Shown: positions 21,716 to 32,127 of the stretch, in pieces
Position numbering within the stretch: position 1 is the first letter of the stretch
How the letters are laid out: every line of letters starts with the position of its first letter
Assembly: GCF_000242895.2 (NCBI RefSeq)
Contig: NC_021171.1
Span: 272,001 to 336,000, forward strand
Direction: 5' to 3'
Length of the DNA: 64,000 bases
Source: Bacillus sp. 1NLA3E
GTDB lineage: Bacteria > Bacillota > Bacilli > Bacillales > Cytobacillaceae
Position numbers and translations under genes: made by a program
The notes under the pieces: generated by a model
Database searches by the model: none
What the model was told of the DNA's origin: nothing
What the model saw: the letters and a program-made list of their open reading frames with translations, nothing else

Positions 21716-22768
21716 ATGAAAGCTGTTTTGAAAACTGGCCCAGTCTATGGATTTTCATATGATGAAGTAGAAAGACCTACACCAAAACCTAATGAGGTAT
21801 TAATAGATGTAGAAGCAGCAGCTATTTGTGGTACTGATATAAGCTACAATAAATGGGGACAATCTGCAATTGACTTTGCATCCAAATTCAACGTAAAATT
21901 CCCTTTCGTTGTTGGTCATGAATGTGCAGGTACAGTAGTTGAAGTGGGTAGTGAAGTTAATAACATTAAGGTTGGCGATCGTGTTGCGCTTGAAACTCAT
22001 ATCCCTTGCGGTGAATGTTACCAATGTAGAACAGGCCAAGCACACAACTGTCAAAACATGGGCATTTATGGTACGAGCTGTGACGGTTGCTTTGCAGATT
22101 TTGCGATTGCTCCGGCAAATGTATGCTTCAAATTACCTGACAGTGTATCTTTCGAAGAAGGTGCTCTGTTTGAACCAGCCGGTGTTGCTATGCGTGCTGT
22201 AGAAGAGTCTGGGTTACAACCTGGTGAAACTGCACTAGTTTTCGGATGTGGAGCTGTAGGATTATTAGCTACTCAAATACTATTAGCATCAGGGGCAGGA
22301 AGAGTAATTGCTGTGGATATTGACGATTACAGAGTAGAAATGGCTAAAAAGTTTGGTGCAATTGGTATTAATTCATTAACAGAAGATCTTCCAGCTATTA
22401 TAAAGGAATTGACATCTGAAAGAGGTGGAGTAGACTTTATATTCGAAATGACTGGTTCTCCTAAAGTTTATGAAACTTTATTTGATTTCTTACGGTTAGA
22501 AGGAAGAGTTGTAACTGTAGGTCATCCAGGTGGTCCTGTTTCTATCAATATTACACAAAATATTAATTTAAAAGGTGCTAGAATCAAAGGTTTATTTGGA
22601 AGACATATTTGGGATACATGGTATAAGTTAGCAGGTTTAGTTGAAAATAAAAGAATCAACATTCTTGATGTAGTCACTCATCGCTTCTCTTTTTCTCAAG
22701 TAGATGAGGCATTCGACCAAGTAAGTAAAGGCGCTGGCAAGATTATGTTTTTAAAAGAGAAAGAATAA
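21716..22768 (+). CDS. Zinc-dependent medium-chain alcohol/polyol dehydrogenase
   Basis: A 350-aa MDR enzyme with AGAGGAGG upstream. Catalytic zinc site: CGTDI (about residue 38) and GHECAG (about 67); structural zinc: CGECYQCRTGQAHNC (about 97-111). The NAD-binding site GCGAVGLL lies near 178, followed by an acidic residue (VDIDD), which favours NAD. The closest types are sorbitol/threonine dehydrogenases. In this operon it probably oxidises a polyol or sugar acid to a keto sugar that feeds the split transketolase route; the substrate is not clear. Confidence 0.8.
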   Translation: MKAVLKTGPVYGFSYDEVERPTPKPNEVLIDVEAAAICGTDISYNKWGQSAIDFASKFNVKFPFVVGHECAGTVVEVGSEVNNIKVGDRVALETHIPCGECYQCRTGQAHNCQNMGIYGTSCDGCFADFAIAPANVCFKLPDSVSFEEGALFEPAGVAMRAVEESGLQPGETALVFGCGAVGLLATQILLASGAGRVIAVDIDDYRVEMAKKFGAIGINSLTEDLPAIIKELTSERGGVDFIFEMTGSPKVYETLFDFLRLEGRVVTVGHPGGPVSINITQNINLKGARIKGLFGRHIWDTWYKLAGLVENKRINILDVVTHRFSFSQVDEAFDQVSKGAGKIMFLKEKE

Positions 22769-22983
22769 CTTTTCCATCTTTTTTGCTCTCAAATTTCATG
22801 ATAGATTGATGTATAGACCTTATTATGCTATGTATATATTGTCTATTAACTAAAACTTTATTTAAATATAATTCTGTTCGGAAATTTTCAAGAGAAATAT
22901 TATGTTGAACAACTATCGGCTTTAGTAATGGGGTTGTGAAAGGAATTGCTTAGCAAAATTCAGATAACAAAGGCTGAAACCTT

Positions 22984-23035
22984 GGCTATAATATTACTTT
23001 GCGATTTTTTCAATAGTTTGAGTAATATTATAGCC
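22984..23035. promoter_or_regulatory. Long inverted repeat before kdgT
   Basis: GGCTATAATATTACT (22984-22998) and AGTAATATTATAGCC (23021-23035) are perfect 15-bp arms with a 22-base loop; both contain TATAAT. It lies 70 bp before the permease gene and may be a leader structure or two operators. Confidence 0.6.
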
Positions 23036-23106
23036 TGGGTAAGCGAAAGCCCAAAGTTTAGTGTAATAAAAAATTCTGAAGTATTTTTTGAAGGAGATGA
23101 CCTATT

Positions 23107-24087
23107 ATGAAAATAAAAGCCACACTTGATAGAATACCAGCAGGAATGATGCTAATTCCGTTACTTATTGGATCTTTAATTCGTACATTTTTCCCGGATT
23201 TATTTGAATTGCCTGCTTTCAAAAGTTCCTTTACTGGAGGGTTATTAACTGGTTCAACCGCACTCCTTGGTGGATTTTATATTTGCTTAGGCGCAACTAT
23301 ACGATTTAATGCAACCGGTTACATGCTAAAAAAAGGTGGAGCGTTATGGTTAGGTAAAATAGGAACGAGTTTTTTAATTGCCTTTTTGATCAGTGCAGTA
23401 TTTGCAGACCAAGATCACATCTTTTTAGGGCTTTCTGCTTTAGCAGTAGTTGCTGCTTTTTCTGATACTAATGGTGCCGTATATATGGCTCTAATGGGCC
23501 AATTAGGAAAGAAACAAGAAGATATTGCAGCCTACTCTATCATGTCACTTGAATCTGGACCATTCTTTACAATGCTTATATTGGGTTCAGCTGGATTAGC
23601 AAGTTTTCCAATTGAAGCATTTGTGTTTACACTTCTTCCTTTAGTAGTTGGGATGATACTTGGAAATCTGGATGAAGAAATGAGAGCATTTTTAAGTAAA
23701 GGTCAGGACCTATTTATTCCTTTATTAGGCTTAGTAATTGGTGGGGGGATTAACTTAACCAATTTAGTAAAAGCAGGTATTTCCGGCATTCTTTTAGGTG
23801 TAGGTGTTGTTGTTATTACAGGGATAGTCTTAATTTTATTAGACCGTTTCACAGGGGGAGACGGTGTTGGAGGTATTGCAGCAGCGACTACAGCAGGAAA
23901 TGCAGCTGCTGTTCCACTTGCGGTTGCTGCTATTCAACCTATGTATAGTGAAGTTGCAGCATCAGCCACTCTTCAGGTATCTGCAGCGGTTATTGTAACT
24001 GCTCTTATTGTACCTATAGCAACGACATGGTATGCAAAAGAAGTGAACAAACGAAAAGCAAAAAATATCGCGAATAATGTGGCATAA
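23107..24087 (+). CDS. kdgT: 2-keto-3-deoxygluconate permease family transporter
   Basis: A 326-aa protein with ten or so membrane helices, GAAGGAGATG upstream. Start MKIKATLDRIPAGMMLIPLL and the later GTGG-type segment (GLVIGGGINLTNLVKAGISG) and TAGNAAAVPLAVAAI are typical of KdgT, a proton-coupled importer of 2-keto-3-deoxygluconate and related sugar acids. It sits between the transketolase/dehydrogenase genes and the FadR regulator, so it is the likely substrate importer of the island. The true substrate may differ. Confidence 0.85.
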   Translation: MKIKATLDRIPAGMMLIPLLIGSLIRTFFPDLFELPAFKSSFTGGLLTGSTALLGGFYICLGATIRFNATGYMLKKGGALWLGKIGTSFLIAFLISAVFADQDHIFLGLSALAVVAAFSDTNGAVYMALMGQLGKKQEDIAAYSIMSLESGPFFTMLILGSAGLASFPIEAFVFTLLPLVVGMILGNLDEEMRAFLSKGQDLFIPLLGLVIGGGINLTNLVKAGISGILLGVGVVVITGIVLILLDRFTGGDGVGGIAAATTAGNAAAVPLAVAAIQPMYSEVAASATLQVSAAVIVTALIVPIATTWYAKEVNKRKAKNIANNVA

Positions 24088-24241
24088 GTAGACAATTAGA
24101 TTCCTATTTTGAGATATATTACTGAAAGAGTAATGTGGCCAGTAAATAAAATAAGTATTCTTTTCCTTATATTAATAAATTTTTCTTTTCCATCCCATCC
24201 CATCCAAAAGTTTATTTTTTTAATACTAGAGAAAAACTAAA

Positions 24242-24336
24242 CTTGGCTGCTTACCTTGTTGAGTATATTTACACTATAATGTAAACGAGAGCGTCTTGAA
24301 TTAATAATGAAGCCACATTACATTAAAGCAGCCAAG
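24242..24336 (+). promoter_or_regulatory. Promoter and inverted repeats before the FadR-type gene
   Basis: Outer arms CTTGGCTGCTT (24242-24252) and AAGCAGCCAAG (24326-24336). Inside is a TATAAT -10 (24275-24280) wrapped in TTTACA/TGTAAA (24268-24285), a typical small operator. Autoregulation is likely. Confidence 0.55.
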
Positions 24337-24370
24337 CTAAAAAAAGAAAAAATTAAGGGTGAATTTTTGG

Positions 24371-25144
24371 ATGGATTTGATTATGTCAGCAGCAGTTAAT
24401 AAAGAAAAAACATTAACACAAAAAACCGCAGTGGAAAAGGTAACTGAGTATATTAAGACCAAAATCATTTATAAAGAATTAAAACCTAATGATAAGATCC
24501 CTACGGAAACTGAACTTTGTGAATTATTAAATGTAAGTAGAAGTTCTGTTAGGGAAGCATTAAAGGTTTTAGAGGCAATTAATATTATTCAAATTCGAAG
24601 AGGCGATGGTACGTATATATCAGAACCTGAAGATATTTCTATTACTCAATCCCTACTTTTTAAAATGATTTTAACTAATATGCAATTAAAAGAATTAGTT
24701 GATTTTCGGGAGCAGATGGAGGTAGCGGTCCTTAAGCTGGCAATAGCCAATGCTACTAAGGAAGATATAAAAATTCTTAGTAAAAACCAGGAAGCTTTTT
24801 TGGAGTGCATTGAAAAAAATCCTGATGATTATGAAACACTTCATACTTTAGATTTGAATTTTCATAAAACACTAGCTGCTTCAACTAAAAATAAGTTAAT
24901 GGAAGAAATTTATTTATTCTCTCTTGAAATCTTTTCACCGATGATTTTAGAAAATTATGCACTTGGTCAAATAAAAGGAGAGGACAAAATACCAACAGGT
25001 GATAACCATAGGATTCTTATTGAAGCAATTGAAAATAGAGATTTTTATGCTGGAATTTATGGTGTAAAATTGGCACTTAATATTTGGAAGAAGTGGGTTA
25101 ATAAAAAGGAAAATATAGAGGGCGACAATGCAAAAGAGGAGTAA
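24371..25144 (+). CDS. GntR family, FadR-subgroup transcription regulator
   Basis: I prefer the ATG at 24371 (AAGGGTG upstream); 24359 and 24383 are also possible. Residues 25-85 form the winged helix: IIYKELKPNDKIPTETELCE, LLNVSRSSVREALKVLEAIN, RRGDGTYISEP. The C-terminal FCD domain follows with REQMEVAVLKLAIANATKED and a later LDLNFHKTLAAST, whose acidic and His residues bind a metal and a small carboxylate. FadR-type regulators of this class sense sugar acids, which fits a KdgT neighbour. Its operators may be the CATCATAC repeats at 19501-19800. Confidence 0.85.
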   Translation: MDLIMSAAVNKEKTLTQKTAVEKVTEYIKTKIIYKELKPNDKIPTETELCELLNVSRSSVREALKVLEAINIIQIRRGDGTYISEPEDISITQSLLFKMILTNMQLKELVDFREQMEVAVLKLAIANATKEDIKILSKNQEAFLECIEKNPDDYETLHTLDLNFHKTLAASTKNKLMEEIYLFSLEIFSPMILENYALGQIKGEDKIPTGDNHRILIEAIENRDFYAGIYGVKLALNIWKKWVNKKENIEGDNAKEE

Positions 25145-25329
25145 TATTACGAAAAAGTTAGTCTGAAGCAATATTTTTATGAAAGTACTTCTTAAAGAAA
25201 AAGGCCCTTGTAAGGGGATACATTAGACGAAGTAAAAAGTATTATATAACATGAATATTACTTCATTCAGTCCCTATACGTTCCCTTACTAGGAAAGTCA
25301 TAACCTTTGTATCTGTAGGAGGATATAAA

Positions 25330-25488
25330 ATGGACAATGGAAAGGAATTATTAGGCGTAATTCTTTGTAAATATTGTAACACGGAAATTGAATCTTTTGT
25401 TTCAGAAAAGGTCGTAACCTATTTTGGGGCATGTTCTAATCCAGAATGCCAACATAAATTGGAAAAACAGATGGAGACTGAAGAATAA
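25330..25488 (+). CDS. SR1P-like GapA-binding peptide (52 aa)
   Basis: GGAGGATATAAA precedes the ATG. The peptide reads MDNGKELLGVILCKYCNTEI then ESFVSEKVVTYFGACSNPEC, with two CxxC-type pairs, the pattern of the SR1P family (short peptide with LCxxC, EKVxTxFGxC). In Bacillus subtilis SR1P is coded by the dual-function RNA SR1, binds glyceraldehyde-3-phosphate dehydrogenase GapA and stabilises a gapA mRNA. Its place before phosphofructokinase in a sugar island fits a role in glycolytic flux. Membership is by motif. Confidence 0.65.
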   Translation: MDNGKELLGVILCKYCNTEIESFVSEKVVTYFGACSNPECQHKLEKQMETEE

Positions 25489-25494
25489 TAATGA

Positions 25495-26607
<1,113 letters not shown>

Positions 26608-26671
26608 TTTTTCGAAAAACTTACTGTTATGATTAGTGTGAAAATAAAGAATAGTTAAAAGGAGAAAAAGA

Positions 26672-28681
26672 ATGGAGTCGTTAAAAACAAAACAAAATGT
26701 TGAAGAACTAGCTATTAACACAATCAGAACTTTATCTATTGATTCAATTGAAAAAGCTAATTCCGGTCACCCTGGAATCACAATGGGTGCTGCTCCAATG
26801 GCTTATACCCTATGGGCAAAAGAAATGAATCACAATCCTGCTAATCCAAATTGGTTTAACAGAGACCGTTTTATTTTATCTGCTGGACATGGTTCTGCGT
26901 TGTTATACAGCTTACTTCATTTATTCGAATATGATGTTAGCATCGAAGATTTAAAGAATTTACGTCAATGGGGAAGCAAAACTCCTGGGCATCCTGAGTT
27001 TGGTCATACACCAGGTATCGACGCAACAACTGGTCCACTTGGACAAGGTATCGCAATGGCTGTGGGTATGGCGATGGCAGAGCGTCATCTAGCAGAAACA
27101 TATAACAAAGACAATTTTCAAGTAATTGATCACTATACATTCAGCATTTGTGGTGATGGGGATTTAATGGAAGGGGTATCTGCAGAGGCAGCTTCCCTTG
27201 CAGGTCACTTAAAGCTTGGTCGTCTCATTGTTATGTATGATTCAAACGATATTTCTTTAGACGGAGACTTAAATTTATCTTTCTCTGAAAGTGTACAAGA
27301 CCGTTTTAAAGCATACGGATGGCAAGTATTACGTGTAGAAGATGGAAATAATATCGAAGCCATCCAAAAGGCTATTCAAGAAGGAAAAGCAGATATACAA
27401 CGTCCTACTTTAATTGAAATCAAGACAACTATTGGATATGGTTCTCCGAATAAATCTGGTTCCTCTGCTTGTCATGGGGCACCACTTGGTAAGGAGGAAA
27501 CAAAGTTAACCAAAGCTTACTACGAATGGGAATATGAAGAACCATTCTTTGTTCCACAAGAAATAGATATACACTTTAGTCAATTTGCTGAATCCGGTCA
27601 AGAGAAAGAATATGCGTGGAACATATTATTTGCAGCATATAAAAATGCATACCCAGAATTAGCACAGCAATTAGAAAGTGCATTAAAGGGAGAACTTCCA
27701 GAAAACTGGCATGAAGCCCTTCCAAAATTTAAAACAGGCGAAAAGATGGCCACAAGAGCATCATCTGGAAAAGTGTTAAATTCAGCAGCAGAAGCTCTTC
27801 CACAATTAATTGGTGGTTCAGCAGACCTTGCCGGTTCTAATAAGACACTTATATCTTCTGAAAAGAACTATTGCTTAGATGGATATGCTGCACGTAACAT
27901 CTGGTTTGGCGTTCGTGAGTTTGCAATGGGTGCAGCTTTAAACGGAATGGCGCTTCATGGTGGAATTAAAGTATTTGGAGCTACCTTCTTTGTATTCTCT
28001 GACTACTTACGTCCAGCAATTCGTCTAGCAGCATTAATGAAGTTACCTGTTACTTATGTATTTACACATGACAGTATTGCTGTTGGGGAAGACGGACCAA
28101 CTCACCAACCAATAGAGCATTTAGCAGCATTACGTGCAATGCCTGGGCTTTCCGTAATTCGTCCTGCAGATGCTAAAGAAACTGAGGCTGCCTGGCGTTT
28201 AGCAATTGAAAGCACAGATAAACCAACAGCATTGGTATTAACTCGTCAAGATTTACCTACCTTTGATGAAGACCAACAACAAATCTACGAAGGCGTGAAA
28301 AAGGGTGCCTATGTGATTTCTCCTGCAAATGGGGAAGCAAAAGGACTTTTAATTGCAACAGGATCTGAAGTATCTCTAGCAATTGAAGCACAAAATGAAT
28401 TAGAAAAAGAAGGTATTGCCGTATCTGTTGTCAGCATGCCAAGCTGGGATCGTTTTGAGCAACAATTCGAAGAGTACAAAGAAAGTGTGCTTCCTAGAAA
28501 ATTAACTGTACGTGTTGCCATTGAAATGGGATCTTCATTTGGTTGGAGAGAATATATTGGTGCAGAAGGGAAGAAGATTACCATTGATCACTTTGGTGCT
28601 TCTGCTAAGCCTGAAAAATTAATGGAAGAGTATGGATTTACCGTAGAAAATGTAGTTCGTACATTTAAACAACTACTGTGA
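26672..28681 (+). CDS. tkt: Transketolase, full length
   Basis: A 669-aa enzyme, the full single-chain form, with AAAAGGAG upstream. It shows the N-terminal NSGHPGI and [20 protein letters not shown] thiamine site, ...[10 protein letters not shown], the PYR domain [40 protein letters not shown] and the C-terminal domain. It joins xylulose 5-phosphate with ribose 5-phosphate or erythrose 4-phosphate. Together with the split enzyme upstream it makes the second transketolase of the island. A terminator follows, then att copy 3. Confidence 0.9.
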   Translation: MESLKTKQNVEELAINTIRTLSIDSIEKANSGHPGITMGAAPMAYTLWAKEMNHNPANPNWFNRDRFILSAGHGSALLYSLLHLFEYDVSIEDLKNLRQWGSKTPGHPEFGHTPGIDATTGPLGQGIAMAVGMAMAERHLAETYNKDNFQVIDHYTFSICGDGDLMEGVSAEAASLAGHLKLGRLIVMYDSNDISLDGDLNLSFSESVQDRFKAYGWQVLRVEDGNNIEAIQKAIQEGKADIQRPTLIEIKTTIGYGSPNKSGSSACHGAPLGKEETKLTKAYYEWEYEEPFFVPQEIDIHFSQFAESGQEKEYAWNILFAAYKNAYPELAQQLESALKGELPENWHEALPKFKTGEKMATRASSGKVLNSAAEALPQLIGGSADLAGSNKTLISSEKNYCLDGYAARNIWFGVREFAMGAALNGMALHGGIKVFGATFFVFSDYLRPAIRLAALMKLPVTYVFTHDSIAVGEDGPTHQPIEHLAALRAMPGLSVIRPADAKETEAAWRLAIESTDKPTALVLTRQDLPTFDEDQQQIYEGVKKGAYVISPANGEAKGLLIATGSEVSLAIEAQNELEKEGIAVSVVSMPSWDRFEQQFEEYKESVLPRKLTVRVAIEMGSSFGWREYIGAEGKKITIDHFGASAKPEKLMEEYGFTVENVVRTFKQLL

Positions 28682-28720
28682 TATATTAAGTTACTATACA
28701 ATTTAGATCAGATATAAGAT

Positions 28721-28758
28721 AAGCCAACTCTTCCATCTGAGGAGGTTGGCTTTTTTTA
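28721..28758 (+). terminator. Terminator of the tkt gene
   Basis: AGCCAAC and GTTGGCT arms with further inner pairing, then seven Ts. Confidence 0.85.
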
Positions 28759-28805
28759 ATTTATCAAATTCAGTAGCTATTTTAAATAGATTGTAAACCC
28801 GAATT

Positions 28806-28956
28806 GCTAACATTTTGCTAACGCAATCAAATGAAAAACGGTAAATTCTCGTTAAAGATGTTACAGTAGTAATTTGCCAAAACCCTGATATACCCCACCT
28901 TTTTCATATGTCGTTAAAGATATTACACACTCTCACCTTAGGGGCGGCATGATGTA
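28806..28956 (+). repeat. Attachment region, copy 3 (arm region plus core)
   Basis: Core GGGCGGCATGATGTA at 28942-28956. The 135 bp to its left match the left flank of copy 4 at about 80%, with GCTAACATTTTGCTAACG and two TCGTTAAAGATRTTAC repeats, which look like integrase arm sites. It is the right end of the sugar island. Confidence 0.75.
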
Positions 28957-29187
28957 GGGCTTTTAAGCCCGTCACATGCACACAAAATGAGAAATAGTTA
29001 CGGCTATTTTTCACCCATTTTGTGAAGTAGTCATGTAAATAATTTATATCAATAGCAATAACCACTTCCTATAAAAATTTAGGGAGTGGTTTTTTTATGT
29101 TATTGAAATTTGGATTTCAAGACTTTTTAGATGACAGCTCATATTTACGCATATTGTTATCTGGGTTTAATAAAGTTTTTGTGATTC
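28957..29187. other. Left end of insert 4, no gene
   Basis: After the core come a hairpin (ACAAAATGAG ... CATTTTGT) and a terminator-like stem near 29060-29095 with a run of seven Ts. No coding frame is supported. Confidence 0.5.
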
Positions 29188-29395
29188 TTAGTTGTCCAGT
29201 TTAATATCGGACCATTTTAAAGCGCATAATTCGCTAGAGCGTATTCCAGAGAAGACAAGAAGGTAAAACCTTTCTAAGTCATATAAAAGCCCATAGCGGG
29301 TACAGGAGCTAAGAATTCGGCTATTTCCTCCCGTCCTAGATACTTTTTATAAACGATGTTATTCTCGATATCCTCAACAGTAAATTTTTTGATGG
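29188..29395 (-). pseudogene. Tyrosine integrase remnant
   Basis: Two fragments in different frames on the minus strand: LGREEIAEFLAPVP, then YDLERFYLLVFSGIRSSELC continuing ALKWSDIKLDN and a stop. GIRSSEL carries the first catalytic Arg of phage integrases, and the preceding EEIAEFL helix is the start of the catalytic domain. The N-terminal part and the rest of the catalytic domain are missing. It lies about 230 bp from att copy 3, as an integrase next to its attP would. It is the only trace of the recombinase that used the groEL site. Confidence 0.7.
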
Positions 29396-29399
29396 GACA

Positions 29400-29673
29400 A
29401 CAGCACCGAACAATCAGAATTGATAAAATTAATATAGTTGTGGAACACACCGTAAGAGAACCTTAGTTTCAGTACTTAAAAAAAGATGAATGGTTTACAG
29501 TAACGGGAAAAGTGTTTGAAGAAGTGGTAAAAAACGATAATTTATTTTTTGGAAAAGATGCTTTTATTGAAATATATTTTACAAATCACTATAACAATCA
29601 AATGAAAACAATTTCTCCTAAATTTAAGTTTATTGATATTATAGATAACAGCACACTATTAGATAATAAATAA
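29400..29673 (+). pseudogene. Degraded ORF, unknown family
   Basis: An open frame with a stop near its start; the readable part is KDEWFTVTGKVFEEVVKNDN and continues ...FIDIIDNSTLLDNK to the TAA at 29671-29673. It has no start with a ribosome binding site. Probably the tail of a lost gene of insert 4. Confidence 0.3.
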
Positions 29674-29887
29674 AAATTTTTTGTACATTCCATATAAGAA
29701 TGAATTAATTAAATAGTAATTCTACCAACCCGCTGTAGGATACTGAATGAACGGTATTATACCGGCATTTGGTGTCCTTTTTATTTGATTAAGGAGTTGA
29801 GGTAATGAATAATCTATAAAAATAAATTGAAGGAGCATTTGGGGAGTTCCAATAAGGTTAATAAAAATAGATAATAATCATAGCATA

Positions 29888-30051
29888 ATGAAGTTAGAGA
29901 TTGATATAATGGTGCAAAATGGAAATTTTTCTGTTGTTGTGTGTAACTAAAGGCCAGACTCACTGAACTACCTGTTCACGGAGAGACAAAGATTGTTACG
30001 CACCAAGGTAAAGTGAAAAGGGTTAAGTTCGATGAGGGGGAAGAGTTTTGA
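29888..30051 (+). pseudogene. XtrA-like phage protein, frameshifted
   Basis: The first frame reads MKLEIDIMVQNGNFSVVVCN and stops; another frame then reads ARLTELPVHGETKIVTHQGK and ends VKRVKFDEGEEF. The two parts fit the order of XtrA-type proteins of PBSX-like phages. The last bases TTTTGA overlap the TTG start of the RelA/SpoT-type gene. It shows that insert 4 has phage ancestry. Confidence 0.55.
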
Positions 30052-31112
30052 AAGAAGTAATTTTAAATGAATATGACCAAAAGAAAATAATATACTTGGA
30101 ATACGAGAAAAAATTGAGAGATTTAATATTTTCCTTGATTAAGGAAAACGGGATTACCATTCATGGTATTGAATCAAGGGTAAAAGACAGGAATAGTTTA
30201 TCTAAGAAAATTGATAGTAAAGAAGATAAATATACGGGTTTAGATAAAATTACTGATACTCTGGGTCTAAGAGTTATAACATATTTTGAAGATGATGTTG
30301 ATACAATTGCTAATATTGTTAAAACTCAGTTTCATGTAGACGAAAATAACTCATGTGATAAAAGGAATAAAAATTTCGACTCTTTTGGGTACTCATCACT
30401 CCATTATATTATTAAATTAACAGAGCCAAGAGCATCCCTACCTGAGTATTCAAGGTTTAATGAGATTAATTTTGAAATTCAAATAAGATCTATTTTGCAA
30501 CATGCATGGGCAGAAATTGAACATGATATTGGATATAAGAGTGCAATTGAAATTCCTGTTGATATGAGAAGAAAGTTCTCCAGGATAGCAGGTTTATTGG
30601 AATTAGCAGATATCGAATTCATAAGAATAAAAGAAGAAATAAAAAAGTATACAATTGAAGTTAAAGAACAAATTAAATCCCAAAATTTAAATTTATTTAT
30701 AGATAATATTTCATTGAAGGAATTTCTGCAGGAAGATAAAATAGTTTATGAAATCGAGCAACATTTTATGATTATAACTAAGGCAATTACCGTTGAATAT
30801 ACAGATGAAAGATATATTGCAAAAAGAATTAATCAACTAAGTTTCTTTGGAATTGATACTATCGAAAAATTGAAGGAATCCTTAGAATCAAGAAAAGAAA
30901 TTATTAAAACTCTTGGAGAAAAGTGGTTGTCAATGCATGAGAAACGATGGGAATCGGTCACGAGTGGAATTTCAATTTTTTATTTATGTTTTGTATTAGC
31001 TTGTGAAAAAGAAGATTTACAGTATGTCCAAGAATATTTCAATTTTGGAAAACTTTCAAAAAACCCAGAATTACCCAAAGTGTTATTTGATCTTTATAAT
31101 AAAATTGTATGA
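30048..31112 (+). CDS. RelA/SpoT-type nucleotide synthetase, candidate ToxSAS/CapRel-like
   Basis: A 354-aa protein, TTG start with GAGGGGGAAGAG. Residues 38-165 are a (p)ppGpp-synthetase domain: SRVKDRNSLSKKI, DKITDTLGLRV, DSFGYSSLHYII and EIQIRSILQHAWAEIEHD. There is no hydrolase domain. About 180 residues follow that belong to no family I know and could be a sensor or antitoxin. The total length is near that of CapRel, a fused toxin-antitoxin that pyrophosphorylates tRNA on phage infection. It is the only intact gene of insert 4, which supports a defence role; product (alarmone or modified tRNA) is not determined. Confidence 0.7.
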   Translation: MKEVILNEYDQKKIIYLEYEKKLRDLIFSLIKENGITIHGIESRVKDRNSLSKKIDSKEDKYTGLDKITDTLGLRVITYFEDDVDTIANIVKTQFHVDENNSCDKRNKNFDSFGYSSLHYIIKLTEPRASLPEYSRFNEINFEIQIRSILQHAWAEIEHDIGYKSAIEIPVDMRRKFSRIAGLLELADIEFIRIKEEIKKYTIEVKEQIKSQNLNLFIDNISLKEFLQEDKIVYEIEQHFMIITKAITVEYTDERYIAKRINQLSFFGIDTIEKLKESLESRKEIIKTLGEKWLSMHEKRWESVTSGISIFYLCFVLACEKEDLQYVQEYFNFGKLSKNPELPKVLFDLYNKIV

Positions 31113-31139
31113 ACTTTAATTGTATAAACAAACTAACAC

Positions 31140-31290
31140 GCTAACATTTTGCTAACGCAATTCGGTAAAAAACGGTAAATCGACGTTAAAGATGTTACAA
31201 CCAGTAATATCCAAAACATTGATTTACCGCACTTTTTGCACCTATCGTTAACGATATAACACTCTCACAGCTTACGGGCGGCATGATGTA
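31140..31290 (+). repeat. Attachment region, copy 4
   Basis: Core GGGCGGCATGATGTA at 31276-31290, with the same kind of 135-bp left arm as copy 3 (GCTAACATTTTGCTAACG, CGTTAAAGATGTTACA). It is the last att copy; what follows should be the original DNA downstream of groEL. Confidence 0.75.
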
Positions 31291-31296
31291 ATAACG

Positions 31297-31327
31297 CCCC
31301 TCAACCCTTGATATGATTGGGGTTTTG
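31297..31327 (+). terminator. Probable original groEL terminator
   Basis: AACCC and GGGTT arms with outer CCCC/GGGG choice, then TTTTGAG, starting 6 bp after the att core. Confidence 0.5.
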
Positions 31328-31368
31328 AGTAAGGCGAGATTGAAATGCTAACATTGAGGTAAATTAAC

Positions 31369-31415
31369 GGAGGCTTCTCATGAGTTCAGCGAACTTTTGG
31401 GAAGCTTCTTTTTTT
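31369..31415 (+). terminator. Second hairpin of the groEL downstream region
   Basis: GAGGCTTCTCATGAGTT and AACTTTTGGGAAGCTTC pair with few mismatches, followed by seven Ts. Confidence 0.6.
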
Positions 31416-31779
31416 GTTTCTTGGGTTACATGGAGATCTAATGCTTTACGAAAAATCATTCTTCCTGTACGGTTTATTCCCTAAGCCATATTTGTTTTAT
31501 TGGGATTTTGATTTTTAGAAGAGCTCATGTAAAGTGCTTCAAAGATGGGGTTGAGAGGTTGGACGTGGTCCTGTGACCCTTAAATGGTGTCAGGACAAGG
31601 AATCTGTCACTGTAATACATTTTGTTCACGACTTTTATATATTAAAATAATGGATTTCAATCAATGGAACAACATATTGGTTTTCAAATACTGTAATGAT
31701 TGCATTCCTATGTTGTTCTCCTTGTATTCTAATCAAGATTTCAAACAAAAAACTATAATAAATTTAGGCAAAATTGATA
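31416..31779. other. Intergenic stretch with a REP-like hairpin
   Basis: No gene is supported. A stem GTCCTG-TG-ACC / GGT-GT-CAGGAC at 31568-31596 resembles the short palindromes (GGTGTCAGGC type) scattered in Bacillaceae genomes near REP-associated transposases. Confidence 0.4.
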
Positions 31780-31870
31780 TTGACTTTTCGATTTACCTTT
31801 TCTATACTAAAGACAGTTGCTAGAGATGATGTGAGAAAAGCGACTCCTTAGTTGGAGTTCGCTTTTTTTT
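31780..31870 (+). promoter_or_regulatory. Promoter and GlpP-type antitermination leader, oxidase operon
   Basis: TTGACT (31780-31785), 17 bp, TATACT (31803-31808). The transcript would start near 31815 with GTTGCTAGAG...GAGAAAAGCGA, then a hairpin (AAAGCGACTCC / GGAGTTCGC) and eight Ts. A nearly identical leader lies at 39651-39702. Confidence 0.65.
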
Positions 31871-32005
31871 ATGCCCTAAATGTTATATCGGAATAATATT
31901 ACTGTTGTTAATTTTCAAAAAAGGATTGCGGGACGTAATCAATCTAGATTCAACACTCAAAATCCGAATGGCAAAGTGTAAAGCTTTCTGATCAAGAACT
32001 AACTA

Positions 32006-32019
32006 TGAAAGCGGTTCCG
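32006..32019. promoter_or_regulatory. cre-like site in the oxidase leader
   Basis: TGAAAGCGGTTCCG matches the CcpA consensus TGNAANCGNTNNCA except the last base. It is downstream of the promoter, where it would act as a roadblock. Confidence 0.5.
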
Positions 32020-32127
32020 ATGTAAATAGATAAAAACACATCTCGCTAAATCAAATCTAATGTTGGCCAATCATTAGAATCATACCGATTAATACAAATT
32101 ATGGATAGTTGAGAGGAGAAATATATT

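Noticed and set aside
28806..31290. Repeats near the att cores as a CRISPR array
   Set aside because: Only two long copies 2.3 kb apart with phage-type arm motifs and no regular spacers; they are attachment regions.
31584..31823. 79-codon open frame on the plus strand before the oxidase leader
   Set aside because: No ribosome binding site, odd Cys/Phe/Tyr-rich composition, and it covers a sigma-A promoter and leader hairpin.
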